NCBI GenBank assembly: GCA_030549335.1
Contig: CM060195.1
Span: 3,955,501-4,019,500 of the forward strand
DNA from: Pontederia crassipes
Lineage: Eukaryota; Streptophyta; Magnoliopsida; Commelinales; Pontederiaceae
Length of the DNA: 64,000 nt
Direction of reading: 5' to 3'
A program made the position numbers and the translations under genes. Positions 30,801-42,617 of this stretch are shown piece by piece (the stretch's first letter is position 1; each line of letters begins with the position of its first letter). The notes below the pieces were generated by a model that saw nothing but the letters and a program-made list of their open reading frames with translations, made no database searches and was not told the origin of the DNA.

Positions 30801-32201
30801 GTACAAGGGCACATTATCAAGTGGGGTTGAAATCGCTGTCATATCTAGCACAGCTAACTCTGCAAAATGGTGGTCAAAACAATCTGAATCACAGTTTAGG
30901 AAGAAGGTAAAGTAGGACTTTGCTTGAAATTGATCCTCCTATTTTCTTATTAATTGCATGCGATTAAAATGACTAGAAATTGATGTTGTTAGGTCATGGA
31001 ATTGTCCAAAGTCAACCACAAAAATTTTGTGAACCTTCTTGGCTTTTGTGAGGAAGAAGAACCTTTCAGCAGGATGATGGTGTTTGAATATGCTCCAAAT
31101 GGGACATTGTTTGAACATCTTCATGGTATGGCACTTACTTCCCTGAGATACATGTTGAAATAAACGGAAGTTGCTTGGTAACTAGTATCTGTGTCAATTA
31201 CCGTATTTTCTAGTTCAGCTATCTACTTTAAATTCTGTGTTGCGGATATGAATTGACATATAAGATTCCAAACACTCTTCATGAACAAGTACAACAGCAA
31301 CACTTTCAAAAGCTATGACAACTCAATTTTTTCCTAACTTCTGTACGCTTGGGAGATATTGTATCCTTGCATATTCTTATGACACCTATGGTGTCAAATA
31401 AGCTGGTTTGACAGTTTTGCATCCATAGAATTGCCTATTTCAGACTACATTTTTTTGTGGTCTTCGGTCTGGTTGCAAGGCATCCGTCTTCATAATGCCG
31501 ACAGACTCATAGTTAAATGATTGAATTAGTTCTGATTCTGTGATTAGCAGCTACATATATTGAATGTATTATCAGCCCTAAAGTCATAGTTTTTATCTTT
31601 TGTAGTTAAAGAAGCAGAACACTTGGACTGGGGAACAAGACTAAGGATCGCCATGGGTATAGCATATTGTCTAGAGCACATGCACCAGCTTAACCCACCT
31701 GTCATTCTTCGGAATCTAGACTCATCAACAATCTATCTAACCGATGATTATGCTGCCAAGATATCGGACCTTGAGTTCTGGAGTGAAACAAAGGAAACTG
31801 AGCCACCTTCAGAAATTCTAGGTCCATTTGCAGAGTTGCCTAGCACAGAGAGTACCGTCTACAGATTTGGTATAATATTGTTGGAGATATTATCTGGAAA
31901 GCTTCCGTTTTTGGAGGAGTATGGCAAACTTGAATTGTGGGCTTCATTCTATTTGAATGACGAGAGGCCCCTCAAAGAATTCATTGATCCAACACTAAGT
32001 ACTTTCAACGAAGAGACTGCCACTGCATTGTGCAAGGTGATAAGCTCATGTATCCAGCCTGATCCGAAGGAGAGACCGACAATGCGAGAAGTTGCGAATC
32101 GGCTGAGGGAAATAACATCTATGGCACCAGATGGGGCGATGCCAAAAGTGTCGCCATTGTGGTGGGCTGAACTCGAGCTTATTTCTTCAGAGGTTAACTA
32201 A
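27832..32201 (+). CDS. LRR receptor-like pseudokinase, MALE DISCOVERER/MRH1 type, 9 exons
   Basis: Exons: 27832-27913, 27994-28129, 28942-29013, 29571-29714, 29812-29928, 30064-30623, 30716-30906, 30993-31125, 31606-32201. They total 2,031 nt (676 aa plus stop), in phase. Order: signal peptide (1-23), N-terminal LRR cap (GRALMRFKDEVEFDTYGALSDW), about four LRRs (LHNNSFYGVIPQEIRSLQNL), a Pro/Ser/His-rich stretch (about 205-315), one membrane helix (about 320-346) and a kinase-like domain (about 375-665). Kinase motifs are lost: no glycine loop, EIAVISS where VAIK is expected, ILRNLDSS for HRDLK, ISDLEFW for DFG. FVNLLGFCEEEEPFSRMMVF and LDWGTRLRIAMGIAYCLEHM match MRH1/MDIS2. This family acts at the plasma membrane in pollen-tube guidance or root-hair growth, by signalling without catalysis; a role for this copy is inference. 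A decayed paralogue lies at 53.8-63.1 kb. Confidence 0.93.
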
Positions 32202-32640
32202 TATAAGGTGGAAAAATGTTTTATAAAATACCATTCTGTGTGACATTTTGCCAACTTCAGGTCCTCCGCAAGTTTTTGTTCTCTAGTGTGACAGTGAAAA
32301 ATGTATAGGAGTTGTGTTCCTGTTCTACAGTGTGACAGTGTTATGTATATGTTGTTGATTGGTGTTTGTGGTGGAAGGCATGTGTGAAGTAAACTATCAA
32401 ACGGGACAATTTATGAGAAAAAGTGTGAGTACTTCTAATTGCACAAAAAAGTGTGTATTATGATTAAAGATAGACAAACGGCATTGTCTGAGCTGATCAA
32501 ATCGTGTTTGATTAGACCATAAGCCATGTCATATCGGATTGGCATTAGGCCAACCCGACATGGCTTGTATCCGGTTCCGGTCGTGCAACTTTTTTATTCT
32601 TACAATTTGGCAACTTTGCGTTCAAGTAACCAAAAAAGGA
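32202..32640. other. 3' flank of the receptor-kinase gene
   Basis: The first roughly 200 bases match the flank of the second copy near 63.11-63.21 and 63.83 kb and are probably 3' UTR. The rest is unassigned. Confidence 0.6.
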
Positions 32641-32649
32641 AAAAAAGGG

Positions 32650-32849
32650 GGTGACCGGTGAGATTTTGGCCAACTCCGTCTATGTTTTATAGCCGGTCCC
32701 AAATCCGGATAAACGAGGAGGGTTGTGTTAGGTCCCGACAGTCAGCGTAAAATCCTGTCGAATCTCATGAACATGGATCAACGAAGTCGTATGATCCATG
32801 TAGCCGACTCCATCTAGTGGGATAAGGTTTTGTTGTTGTTGTTGTTGAC
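32650..32849 (+). mobile_element. RTE-LINE 3' end / Au-SINE-like fragment, copy A
   Basis: It contains GAACATGGATCAACGAAGTC, TATGATCCATGTAGCCGACT and AGTGGGATAAGG, ending in (TTG)n. Plant RTE LINEs and the Au SINEs that share their tail end this way. A closely similar copy lies inverted at 37682-37860 and a short one at 52412-52481. Confidence 0.8.
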
Positions 32850-33276
32850 CGATGAAATTTTGATGGAGTTGAACGGTGGAAGAGGAAGGAAGAACCGAGA
32901 GGTTCAAGCAAGGAAGGAGCATCGATTGTTGGAATTGCATGCACCACCGCCTGCAACTCATTCCTCTCGCTGTCTCTCCCTCCCCGCTCACGCTCTCTCT
33001 TTGTACCATGTGTTGCCACCGGCATCTCCTGATGAGGTTGGACGAGGTGGAGGAGGCATTGCGAGTGTGCGGTCACTAGTCGGCCCCTAGCAGCATCCCT
33101 TCGAGGGGAGGGGGATGGGGAGAATCATTAGGGTTCGAACTCGGAGTCCTCGTCCTCGATGTCGATGATGTGACGGCGGCCCCACTCCTCGTAGCATCGA
33201 CGTATTGAGAGTTCATGGATCAGAGTTGGGTTGGGTTTGAGCGCTACCATGACGCAAGACAAGGGCATTCACTTCT

Positions 33277-33560
33277 CCTCAGCATCCACCACTAAGGTCG
33301 GTGCTCGGATGCGCTTCCGGACCATGTTCATGTTGGAGCAAAAGAAGAAGATACATGCCTTCGCGAAGAAGCTTAGGTGGTGGATCGAAGATTCAGAAGC
33401 ATGACAACATGATGTTTGAGGAGTTCTGCCTCCAAACTCCAAAGACCAAATCAACATGAAGTGGCATGTCCTTGACCTCAAGGTTTAGATGCACAACAAC
33501 AAGAACCACCACTTCTCCCCGCCGGCCCCACCGCCTCCTCTTCCCACTCCCCATTCTCTT
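33277..33560 (+). pseudogene. Zinc-finger-homeodomain (ZHD) transcription factor pseudogene fragment
   Basis: In frame from about 33309 one reads MRFRTMFMLEQKKKIHAFAK and then KLRWWIEDSEA, followed by a stop. After a frameshift come MKWHVLDLKV, a stop where the family has Trp, and MHNNK. ZHD homeodomains read RFRTKF..EQKEKM..FAE, then GWRIQ, then RHVLKVWMHNNKH, so the match is specific. The zinc-finger half is not recognisable. A nonsense codon, a frameshift and the Trp-to-stop change make it non-functional. It begins about 400 bases past RTE fragment A. Confidence 0.8.
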
Positions 33561-33823
33561 AGGCGGTCGCCAGCTTTGCCTGTGTTTGCGAAGCTGGTCC
33601 GAGTCGAGACCGTGTTCGTCAGGCCATGTTGACATCTGCTGGTAGCCCGACACGATTTGATTTGGCCCTGGCCTGGACAAAATTTCGTACGGGCATCGAT
33701 TCATCCGTACAAAAGTCCATCTCTAATTATGCCTTCACAAATATTAAAGTAAATATCTTTTATATTCTGACTATATATACATCATCAAGATTGGAGCCAA
33801 GTGGATGCATTGAGACATAGGTT

Positions 33824-35650
33824 TAGAGATTGAATTTCGGACACATCGGCGGCCCGCACAAAAGTCATGCCGACCCGACCTGGCACGAACACGGCCCACG
33901 CATGAGAAAACGGCCCATGTCATGCCCTTCCGTGCCGGGTCGAGTCGGTCGAACTTCGCACTATGAGCACGACACGGCCCGGGCACGGTGAACATAGATC
34001 CGGCACGACACGGTCCGTTTTGGCACGAATTTTTTTCCATGCACCGACATCGACCGTGCATGATGCATAAACACGGCCCGTGTTGGTTCGATTTGATAAC
34101 ACGAACACCGACCGACGATTCAAGGACGCATTAAGAGTACAACACGAGTCGTGTTTAAAACAACGCGGGCCATTTCGAACCCCCCTCCGCCACCTATAAA
34201 ATGCGGCCGAACTCCCTTCTCGTTTTTCACACTTGCTCACTCTCATTCTTTTTCCCCTCATCTCTCTCTCACTCTCTCTCAATCTCCTCTCACTCTCATT
34301 CTCTCCTCTCTCTCTCACACACAATCTTCTCTCCTCTCCTTCCCCAGACGGCCACATCCACGTTCCTCCCTTTCTCTCTCAATCTCCTCTCTTTTCACAT
34401 TCTCTCTCAATCTCATTTTCTCTCATTGAATAATTAAGATATCATTATCACAATAGTCGCTCATAGACCCATTTCGAGTGATGCTATCTTTTATCTTGAA
34501 ATTGGTCTAAATAGTGGTTGTTGTGAGTATGATATCATGACTACTCAATGAGAGTTTGAAAATTTTAACTACATAATTATTATATAATAATAATTAAAAT
34601 AGTCACTAAACTAAAGTCATATATTATAGATTATAATATAATACTAATTATATTATATAAAAATTAAATTAAAAATTAGAAAGTTTGAACTTTAAAAGAC
34701 ACCTTTTGATTTTTAACTTTAGTACGAATTTAAAGTTTGAACTTTAAAGGATACTTTTGATTTAATTCTAACTTTAGTACTAATTAATTAGTTATAACTT
34801 AGTATAAAGTAAATTACTATATAAGTTATAAGATAATTAAGTACTATTTTACTTAGTATAACTTCATTTAGTTATAACATAGTATATACTATGTAGTAAC
34901 TTGGTTATAAGATAGTTAAATACTAATTTACTTAGTATAAGCTAGTTATAACTTGGTATATAATAAATTAGTACTTAACTATCTATACTAGTATACTACT
35001 AACATACATTTATTAAATACTTACCAATTAATTTTATGTATAAGGTTATAAGTTATAACTTATAACCTATTAGTTATTACTTATTACTCAATTATTCATT
35101 TTACAAATTTATTTACTTAATAATTATGAATTAATGACTTAATATATTTGAAATTTTAATTATATAATTATTTATATAACAATTAAAGTAGTCACTACTC
35201 ACTAAGTCATATATTATAGAATAATTAATAATACTAATTATATTATATAATAATTTAGTAAGTAAATTAATTCTTGTAGAGTGGAACCATGCAGTACCAA
35301 ACACGAGATAGATATTTCAAAGTTTTTTTTTCTACCAATTGGGGCTCTACCTTCACTGCCCCATGGGGATGGTCTACAGGGTTCATAACTACTCTTCTTA
35401 CTACAGGACGCTTACCTAGCCAACGTTATAAAAGTTCAAATTGAAAGGCAAAAAATAAAAAAAATGGACCGTCCGATCCGACACGACCCGCGGGCCCGAC
35501 CATCCTGGTCAGGCCTGGCTCATACTATACGTCCAAAAAGGACCATGTGGCTCAAAAGAGGTCGTGTTGGCCCACCGCGGCCCGCCGCACGGTCAAACAC
35601 GAGTTGACCGGCCTGAGCACGACACGATATGACCCGTTTGTCCACCTCTA
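33824..35650 (+). mobile_element. Internally deleted hAT-type transposon with target duplication
   Basis: The ends TAGAGATTG..TTTCGGAC and (reversed) TAGAGGTGGAC are imperfect inverted repeats of the plant hAT type. Beside them are many CACGACACGGCCCG/GCACGACACG subterminal motifs on both sides (33840-34080 and 35460-35640). Flanking 8-mers CATAGGTT (33816-33823) and CGTAGGTT (35651-35658) match at 7 of 8. CTATAAAATGCGGCC at about 34194 followed by a CT-rich leader looks like a transposase promoter. What follows is AT-rich with no transposase. Confidence 0.8.
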
Positions 35651-35658
35651 CGTAGGTT

Positions 35659-37681
35659 GTAGCTCACATTGCATAGCTCACATTGCATCGAACATTTTTT
35701 AATCAAATAAAGATTTTTCTCCAAATTTAAGTACTTTATATATTTTCAATTCAAAATTTTGGTATTTTCCTTTTCATCAAATTGCACGTCTCTAATAGTT
35801 TTTCATTGTTCCTTGCTATATTTGTGGCGCATCGTACTATATATGGTAGATGGAACAGTTTACTAATTTTTGAAGTATTGGTCAGGTCGAATTAGAGTGG
35901 GTTCAATATTTGTCCTAATTATTTCTCTTATTGTTGTCCATTTTAACAATACGGAAGTCAAAGGTAAAATTGAGTTTTCCGTTTTTATTCCTTTATTCGT
36001 TGTTCAATCATGTTGCGTTTTAAAAATAAATGTCTCGTGATTTGAATTCGATGCTTCGTATCGATTAAAATTTGTAAGATTTCCCTTTCGGTAACAACGT
36101 GCAATGTTGCATTTAATACGCATAAAATACTTAATACATAATTTATATTTCTTGTTTTTAATATAAAAAGCCAATCAATGTGCATCTTTTATGGAAATGA
36201 CTTTGATCAAAATAGTTAAGTTTAGTATTATATTAATACGATAATAATAAAATATTATTTTTATAATGTATTGATAATCAGTTAATCATATGAATAATAA
36301 AATTAATGAAAACAATAAAGATCTATCTCCTAATAATGTTTAAAGTAACAAAGTAATATTATTATAATAATAGTAAGAATATTAATAATATATTAAATAA
36401 TTGAATTATTTTGATTGTTTTTTATAATTTATTTAATTAAAGTTTCAAAGAATAAATATGAAAAGAAAACTTAAATTAGATTAGATTGTCACTCAAATTT
36501 GTGAAATGCATTGTCATTTCATAAATAATATGGATTGCATAAACAGAGGAAAAGGATGATGTCATAAATAAGATAGTAGGTCTTTCGATTTTTTATTGAA
36601 AAAATAGATTATCAAATTAGTTCGAGAGATATTTTAGTGGAATAAAAAAAGATTTAAAAATTTTGATGCGATAGATTTATTTTAATGGATGTTTGAATGA
36701 AATATATAAATTATAGATATAAAATATCATTTTAATAATTAATAAATTATTAGTATAAATTAAAAGATTATGTGAGAATTTTTTAAAAAATATTATTAAA
36801 TATAATAAATAATATTAATTTAATCGTTTTATAATAAGTATCTTATGTTGAATAAATAAATTGTTTTACGTGAGGAATGCAAGAGAGAGAAAACAAGGAA
36901 AGAAAAAAAAAAAAGAAAACCATATTTGAAAAAAATGTCACGTAAAAAAATTAATTTTGAAAAAAAAAAGTGGATGACCGCGCAACTTGATTGAAGAAGT
37001 AATTAACGGAATAACATGAGTATATATGATTTCTTTTCGATAAAAGGCCGAAAATTAAATTTAAAACTAAAAGGAGACATAAATCTCACATTTGAATTCG
37101 AAATTTCTAATTTTTCATGATTGAATTTTGAATATTGTTCTATCTATTTTTCAATATTGATAACTTCCAATACGGTGAAGTTCGGGTATTAAAATAAAGA
37201 TTTAATTAATATGCGGGCTCAAAATAGATTTGCATACTTGGACTCGTCGATAAATTATAAATTAATGATAATTCTTGGTAAATATTTTTAAAATCAATTT
37301 ATAATGAATTTGAGATTATTAGATCAACAATAGTCTATCTACATGGACCGTTTTGAATTAACACAATCCTGGATCCCTAAAGAAAGAATACATCAATGGA
37401 CATAAAAAAATGCTGACTTTAGCGTCACCAAGTTTAATTACGTGCACATCATAAGCCTAAATTTATGAGCAATTTTTATATACAAAATATCATATAAATA
37501 TGTAAAATAAGATGAAGGAAGGTGCAACCAAGAATATGTACATATTAATCATAAAACTAGTTCTTACTCGTTAAAATGTTAACATCGTTTTTTTTTTCGG
37601 TAGATAAACCTAAATTATGCGGTGATTCAAAAGAAACATATGTATCCACGTCTCGCGATCTTTTCCCCGCTTGACACATTA
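35659..37681. other. AT-rich spacer, no gene
   Basis: About 2 kb of AT-rich sequence with no ORF, RNA gene or terminal repeat that I can identify. Confidence 0.5.
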
Positions 37682-37860
37682 CAACAACAACAATAAAGCC
37701 TTATCCCACTAGGTGGGGTCGGCTACATGGATCATACGACGCTCGTTGATCCATGTTCATAAGATTCGACATGATTTTATGCTGGCTGTCGGGGCCTAAC
37801 ACAACCCTCCTCCTTTATCCGGGCTTGGGACCGGCTATAAAATATAGACGGAGTTGCTGC
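37682..37860 (-). mobile_element. RTE-LINE 3' end / Au-SINE-like fragment, copy B
   Basis: It begins ACAACAACAACAATAAAGCC, the reverse of the (TTG)n tail. It continues with the reverse complement of copy A through CCGGTCCCAAGCCCGG and the ACTCCGTCTATATTTTATAG block. Copies A and B look roughly 90% alike by eye. Confidence 0.8.
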
Positions 37861-38084
37861 TTGACACATTAATTAGATGATATTTATATCATTGCAATTG
37901 CAGGCGTTCACGTTCATTAACTCTATCATCGTTCTCAAATCCATTGAAGAATAATTAGTTAGTATAATAATATGCATTTGGGACACTCATAACCTCACAG
38001 TTAATACTTATCCTCCAAGAATGGTGCTCTCCCTAGCTACAGCATGCCCTCGGACTTCACTTGGGGGAATACTGAACTGTTCGA

Positions 38085-38086
<2 letters not shown>

Positions 38087-38127
<41 letters not shown>
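38087..38127. repeat. (AT)n microsatellite
   Basis: About 40 bases of alternating TA lie just upstream of the small secreted-protein-like ORF. Confidence 0.95.
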
Positions 38128-38131
<4 letters not shown>

Positions 38132-38319
38132 CTGCTAATCCAAGAGTTCTTTCCACAACCGCCAAGTGTCTGCAATTGCTACTAAAAGAATGGCCTCCAC
38201 CAAGCTCTTCTCCTTCTTCCTGCTTGCATCGCCGTTGGTTCTCTGGTACAGCAATGGAGAGACCCACCAGGCCAGAACTGCTCCCACGTCGGCAGCTGGA
38301 GCTTGACAGGAGCACGGGT

Positions 38320-38347
38320 GGGGGGGGGGGGGGGGGGGGGGGGGGGG
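38320..38347. repeat. Poly-G tract (28 bases)
   Basis: An uninterrupted G run is followed by (GGT)n and further G runs. It is prone to slippage, assembly error and G-quadruplex formation. Confidence 0.9.
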
Positions 38348-38389
38348 TGGTGGTGGTGGTGGGGGATGGGGGGAGTACTTCATCTCAAC

Positions 38390-39273
38390 GTTATTAAAAT
38401 CGGACCAGTCATTTGATCGGACGATCAACTAGATCGTGGTTGAATCGGTTTAATCGAATTCAAATTAATATTTTAAAATAATTATATATATAATAAATAT
38501 TACATAATGCTTATAATTCATAATAAAATATAATAAATAAATATTTAATTAATATTAATATTCATAAAAAGAGTTTGATTTTTTTATTAATATAGTATAT
38601 TAATTCTTTTATTTTATTCTTTAATACTATTTTAAGGTGATAATATATTAATTAATTTTGATATATATCACTCTCGTGTTTATTTTATTTCTTTACTTTC
38701 ATTTTAATATTTCTATTTTTTTATTTCCATTAATTTCTCTGTCCCCATTAATTTCCATATTTATTTACTTTTTTTATAATAAAAAGATATTATAAATTTT
38801 AATATTCATAAAAAACTTTAAATTATTATTATTGATATACTATATTAATTATTTTATTTTATTCTTTGATACTATTTTGTGATGATAATAAATTAATTTA
38901 ATTTAATTTTTTCATGCATCACACTTTCCTTTTATTTTCTTCTCTATTTTCATTTTAATACTTTCCTTTTTTATTTCCATTAATTCCTCTCCCATATTGA
39001 TTTTCCCATGTTTATTTCCTTTTTAATTTTTACCAAGTCTAATTCAAAATTCAAATACTTTCTCATTTTTACCTTCCTCTCTAACTTTTTATTTCCTATT
39101 TTTTTCACTTTAAATGTTGAACCCGGATTTTTCGGTTTACCGGTTGAACCGATTTTTACCGGTTGAATCGATTTTTGGCCGGTTCATCTTCAATTTCGTT
39201 TTTTATATTAATTCGGACCGGACCAGCAGCCGGTTCATGATTGAATTGGTCGATCCGGTCCGGTTTTAATAAC
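38390..39273. mobile_element. MITE of about 0.88 kb, GTTATTAAAA terminal repeats
   Basis: The left end GTTATTAAAATCGGACC and the right end GGTCCGGTTTTAATAAC form inverted repeats with CCGGTTGAACC-rich subterminal segments. The interior is CTTTCC/ATTAAT-rich. Flanks CATCTCAAC and CATGCTTCAAC suggest a 9-bp (Mutator-like) target duplication that has changed. It is related to the partial element at 1-622. Confidence 0.75.
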
Positions 39274-39614
39274 CATGCTTCAACCCCCTCGATGGCTGTA
39301 GCGTGCACCTCGTTGCATCGTTGGACGTGCACTGTAGGTTCCTGTCCAATGTCAACTATGGCATCCAGGGGGCACCACTCCGGGACGAGAATAAGACATA
39401 CACCTCCGGGGGCCGCTACTGCACCGACGTCTACACCGCAGGGCCATTGGCTTTCCGGCCAGCCGGCTGCCCACCCAAGTCCCACCATTACTGAGCCTGA
39501 GGAGTTTTGCTGCTAAGTACTGCTCTGATTGTTTATCTACTACTTGTAATATTTTGAGCTTTCTGCGGCTTCTATTCATATTTGTACCTTCGGTTGTGTT
39601 TTTCTCGGTAGTTT

Positions 39615-42210
39615 TGTGACGCCCTACTATTTCTTTTGGCGTCACAAGGGGTGAAATTGGAAACCAATCGTTTTAAATTTAAATTCAAAATTTCAACGGA
39701 ACACTAACTCTGGAAATTTCCAAAAATTTTGGCATGACAAAAGCATAAATTCGTCTGTTCGTCATATATAACAATTCATATATATATATATATATATATA
39801 ATTTCAACAATTAACTTCAAAACTTTAATCATCACAGACAGTTATAAGGATATTACGACAATTCATCAATAGCTAAATGGTGGGACACATTATCAAAATA
39901 GTGAATCTCAAGCTCACTCTCGAATTAAAATCACGAGCCAGATGCTCGTAAACCATACAACGTGAGCGTCATACGCTCCACACAATTATTCAACATTTTC
40001 AAAATCTTTCAAAACATTCATCAAATAATAAATCCGTATAAGAAAACTCAATCAAACACAAAGTTAGCTATTCCATAATCACGCATCTCACACATGCTCA
40101 TTTTCTAGCCCTTTTACATTCTTTATTTTATACTATGCAAGCTTTCATTCATTACCTGAAAAGAATTAAACAAGATGAGTGAGCATAAAGAGGCTCAATG
40201 AGTAACATGACTATCTCAAATATTAAAACAACGAAAGAAAAATCAACCTTTTCATTTCCAGAAATTATTCTAAACCATTCTCATTTCTCCAAGAAAATTT
40301 ATTAAAATAATGATCATGCTGAAATGAATGTAATGGATGCACAAGCATGATAATAAGATAACATCATAAAATTTGTGAGAAACATCATCAAACATAGATA
40401 TCCATACCACTCGTCAATCGAGTGCTTCTTTACCCACCCCTTGTGTCACTATATCGACACATGATGATTGTTCTAATTTCGTCCCTCGTGTCACTATATC
40501 GTCACATGATGTTGAATCACTCCTCGTGTCGCTATATCGACTTTTATTTTCTTTCTCCACTCCATCCCTCGTGTCACTATATCACCACAGGATGATTGTT
40601 TTAATTCCACCCCTCGTGTCACTATATCAACACAGGGTGTTGAACCTGCTCCTCGTGTCACTATATTGACATCGAGCAAATCGGACCCCAACCGGTCTAC
40701 TCGGAGTTGGTCAATCCTCCGAGGTGAAAACACTCCGCCTTATGCGGATTTTTACATGTAATGCACATGATGCATGCATGCAGTTTTCAAATAGAAGTTT
40801 AGAATTAGAACCCATCGTATAATTTTTTCTTTTCAAAAATCAAATATTCACTTCAATTTCACAAGGATAAACTTCGACGGATATCCAAATTCATAATAAA
40901 ATATCACAAGTCATATGATGACACAAGTACGAAGCATACAAATATATGAATATGCATAAAGGAAACTATCACGAAAAATTCATTCCACATTGAGTGGAAC
41001 AATGTCATCAGTCCAAAGAGTTTAGCAATTCATATCAATTGAGACAAGTTCCCTCACCTTGGATTCGTCGAGTCTCTAAATTATCCCATCGTCCGAATCC
41101 AATCAAAAGTAAACACAACTTATCACATTCATTACTTATAAATTAATATTATAAAAATAAATTCGATAATTCACTATTCACAACCACTCGACGTGCTTAT
41201 CATAAACCAAGTCCTATTATACATTTGCTATAATACTTACCAAAAAAGAAGTGTCGTCGTCTAGTAGCCACCTAATCGAATATAAACAATCGAACCGTCG
41301 CCTCCGATTACTAACCCCTATGAAGTTCAAATCAATTTTTAAAACAACTTTCAATTAGGACTTTCACTATAAAAATTCACTTCTAGTTATTCGAGCATTC
41401 ATACCACAACTGTAGCCGTCGCTCTCAGAACCACAACCGCACCCGTCGAAACGTTAAAAAGCTGTTGAATGCCTTCTTCATCCATAATAAAATAAAGTTA
41501 CTTTAAATTTGTTCACATAACTAAAATCCCATCAAATGCACATTCTCATTCGCTTACCAATCACGATACGAGAACGAATCACCGGAAAGGTCATCGGAAA
41601 ACGATCGGAATCTGAAACCTATGAACCTAAAAAAATATTAGCGACTAATTATTATACGAACAATAATCTGATTTCTTTTTGCCTCATGTGTGCACCTACT
41701 AGAATGTCGATATGAGCTTGGTCGGAGTTCCCCGTCGATTCGCCGGAAAGGTCGTCAGAAAAGTTCGACGAAAAGCTCCAAATCTCGGCCTCCTATGTGA
41801 TTTGGAACAAAAACATGATTAAAATCCCTCAAAATGATCCTAATCGACCCGAGAATGATGTACAACTCACCAGGAGAAGGATGTGTGCGAATCGTCGCCT
41901 ACGAATTTTTCATCTTCCTCGCATTTTACCCTTGCTGCACCACGCACAGTAGACCGATCATCTCATACATATGTCAAAATGTTCGTCTCGTCATCCTCTT
42001 TCCAAAAACACCTCACACGCGAAAAACGGTGGCCGAACGAAGGAAAACGGACAGCCGAAAGGGGCGGCGGCTGGAGGGTCGCGCGGGTACTGTAGCACGT
42101 CAGGAGAGAGGAAGACGAGCATCCCTTTTATTGTTTTTTTGTCCTTTCCTGCACAAGGTCCAAAATGCCCTTCCCTTTAAAACTTAATTACACCTTTTTT
42201 TAAGCATTAC
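39615..42210. mobile_element. Probable solo LTR of about 2.6 kb (gypsy-like)
   Basis: TGTGACGCC near 39615 is a typical start for long plant gypsy LTRs. It contains repeated Cys/Gly-free non-coding text, a tandem array, and CGCCGGAAAGGTCGTC-type motifs, and no coding domains. A possible end AAGCATTACA is at about 42210. The flanking 5-mers do not match exactly, so the boundaries are tentative. Confidence 0.35.
40437..40680. repeat. Tandem array of CTCGTGTCACTATATCGACA units
   Basis: Six units are centred on GTGTCACTATATC at 40443, 40488, 40526, 40571, 40616 and 40655. Spacings of 45, 38, 45, 45 and 39 suggest a two-unit higher-order repeat. No coding potential is apparent. Confidence 0.9.
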
Positions 42211-42569
42211 ATGTTTCTATGTGTGCTTTGCGGAGAACCAAGAGATGTAAAATTTTGGCTCTCGTGATAACAACAAATTTATATATTTTGACCAGAGTTC
42301 TTTTTTTCTTCCGAATATTGGGATATAAAAAATATATGTAGAGTGCAATTTGTCTGAGCTCCAACCAAGTTTGCTTTACAATTTTACATAGCTGTTTAGT
42401 GTCCTACAAGGCTTGGGTTGAAAGATATTATTCTGTCTTTTATCCAAACTTTAGATTAATTTAATTTAAATTAATTAGATGCTGATAATTAAAAAAAGCA
42501 TTACATAGCGGGTGCTTTGCAAAACTAACTTCAGGACTGTTCTCTGGGTTGATGTTCTGGGCAAGAGCA

Positions 42570-42617
<48 letters not shown>

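Larger units (their letters stand above)
20640..32400 (+). repeat. Copy 1 of a local duplication carrying the receptor-kinase locus
   Basis: Blocks here recur in order at 53190-63900. Examples are TTGGATTTGCTCTGT followed by GATGGTCCT (20685-20735 and 53205-53315), TTTGGATGTTAACTTT (about 23610 and 53700), the kinase exons, and a 3' UTR block reading GTTTGTGGTGG (about 32366 and 63843). The copies are diverged by substitutions and insertions. Copy 1 carries the foldback element and 3-4 kb of upstream AT-rich DNA that copy 2 lacks. Confidence 0.85.
38190..39494 (+). pseudogene. Small secreted-protein-like ORF split by a MITE
   Basis: ATG at about 38190 opens MASTKLFSFFLLASPLVLWY, a good signal peptide. 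That frame stops after about 38 residues (AAGA then stop), before a G-run of 28 bases and a (GGT)n stretch. A second open stretch in another frame reads GMGGVLHL up to the MITE at 38390. After the MITE it continues NPLDGCSVHLVASLDVHC, then YTSGGRYCTDVYTAGPLAF, then AGCPPKSHHY and stop at about 39494. If the MITE and one target copy are removed, the frame is continuous. I do not recognise the family. Probably a disrupted small secreted Cys-containing protein; a chance ORF is possible. Confidence 0.35.

Noticed and set aside
40437-40680. CRISPR-like regularly spaced repeats
   Set aside because: Plant context, short irregular spacings, spacers that repeat each other, and no cas genes.
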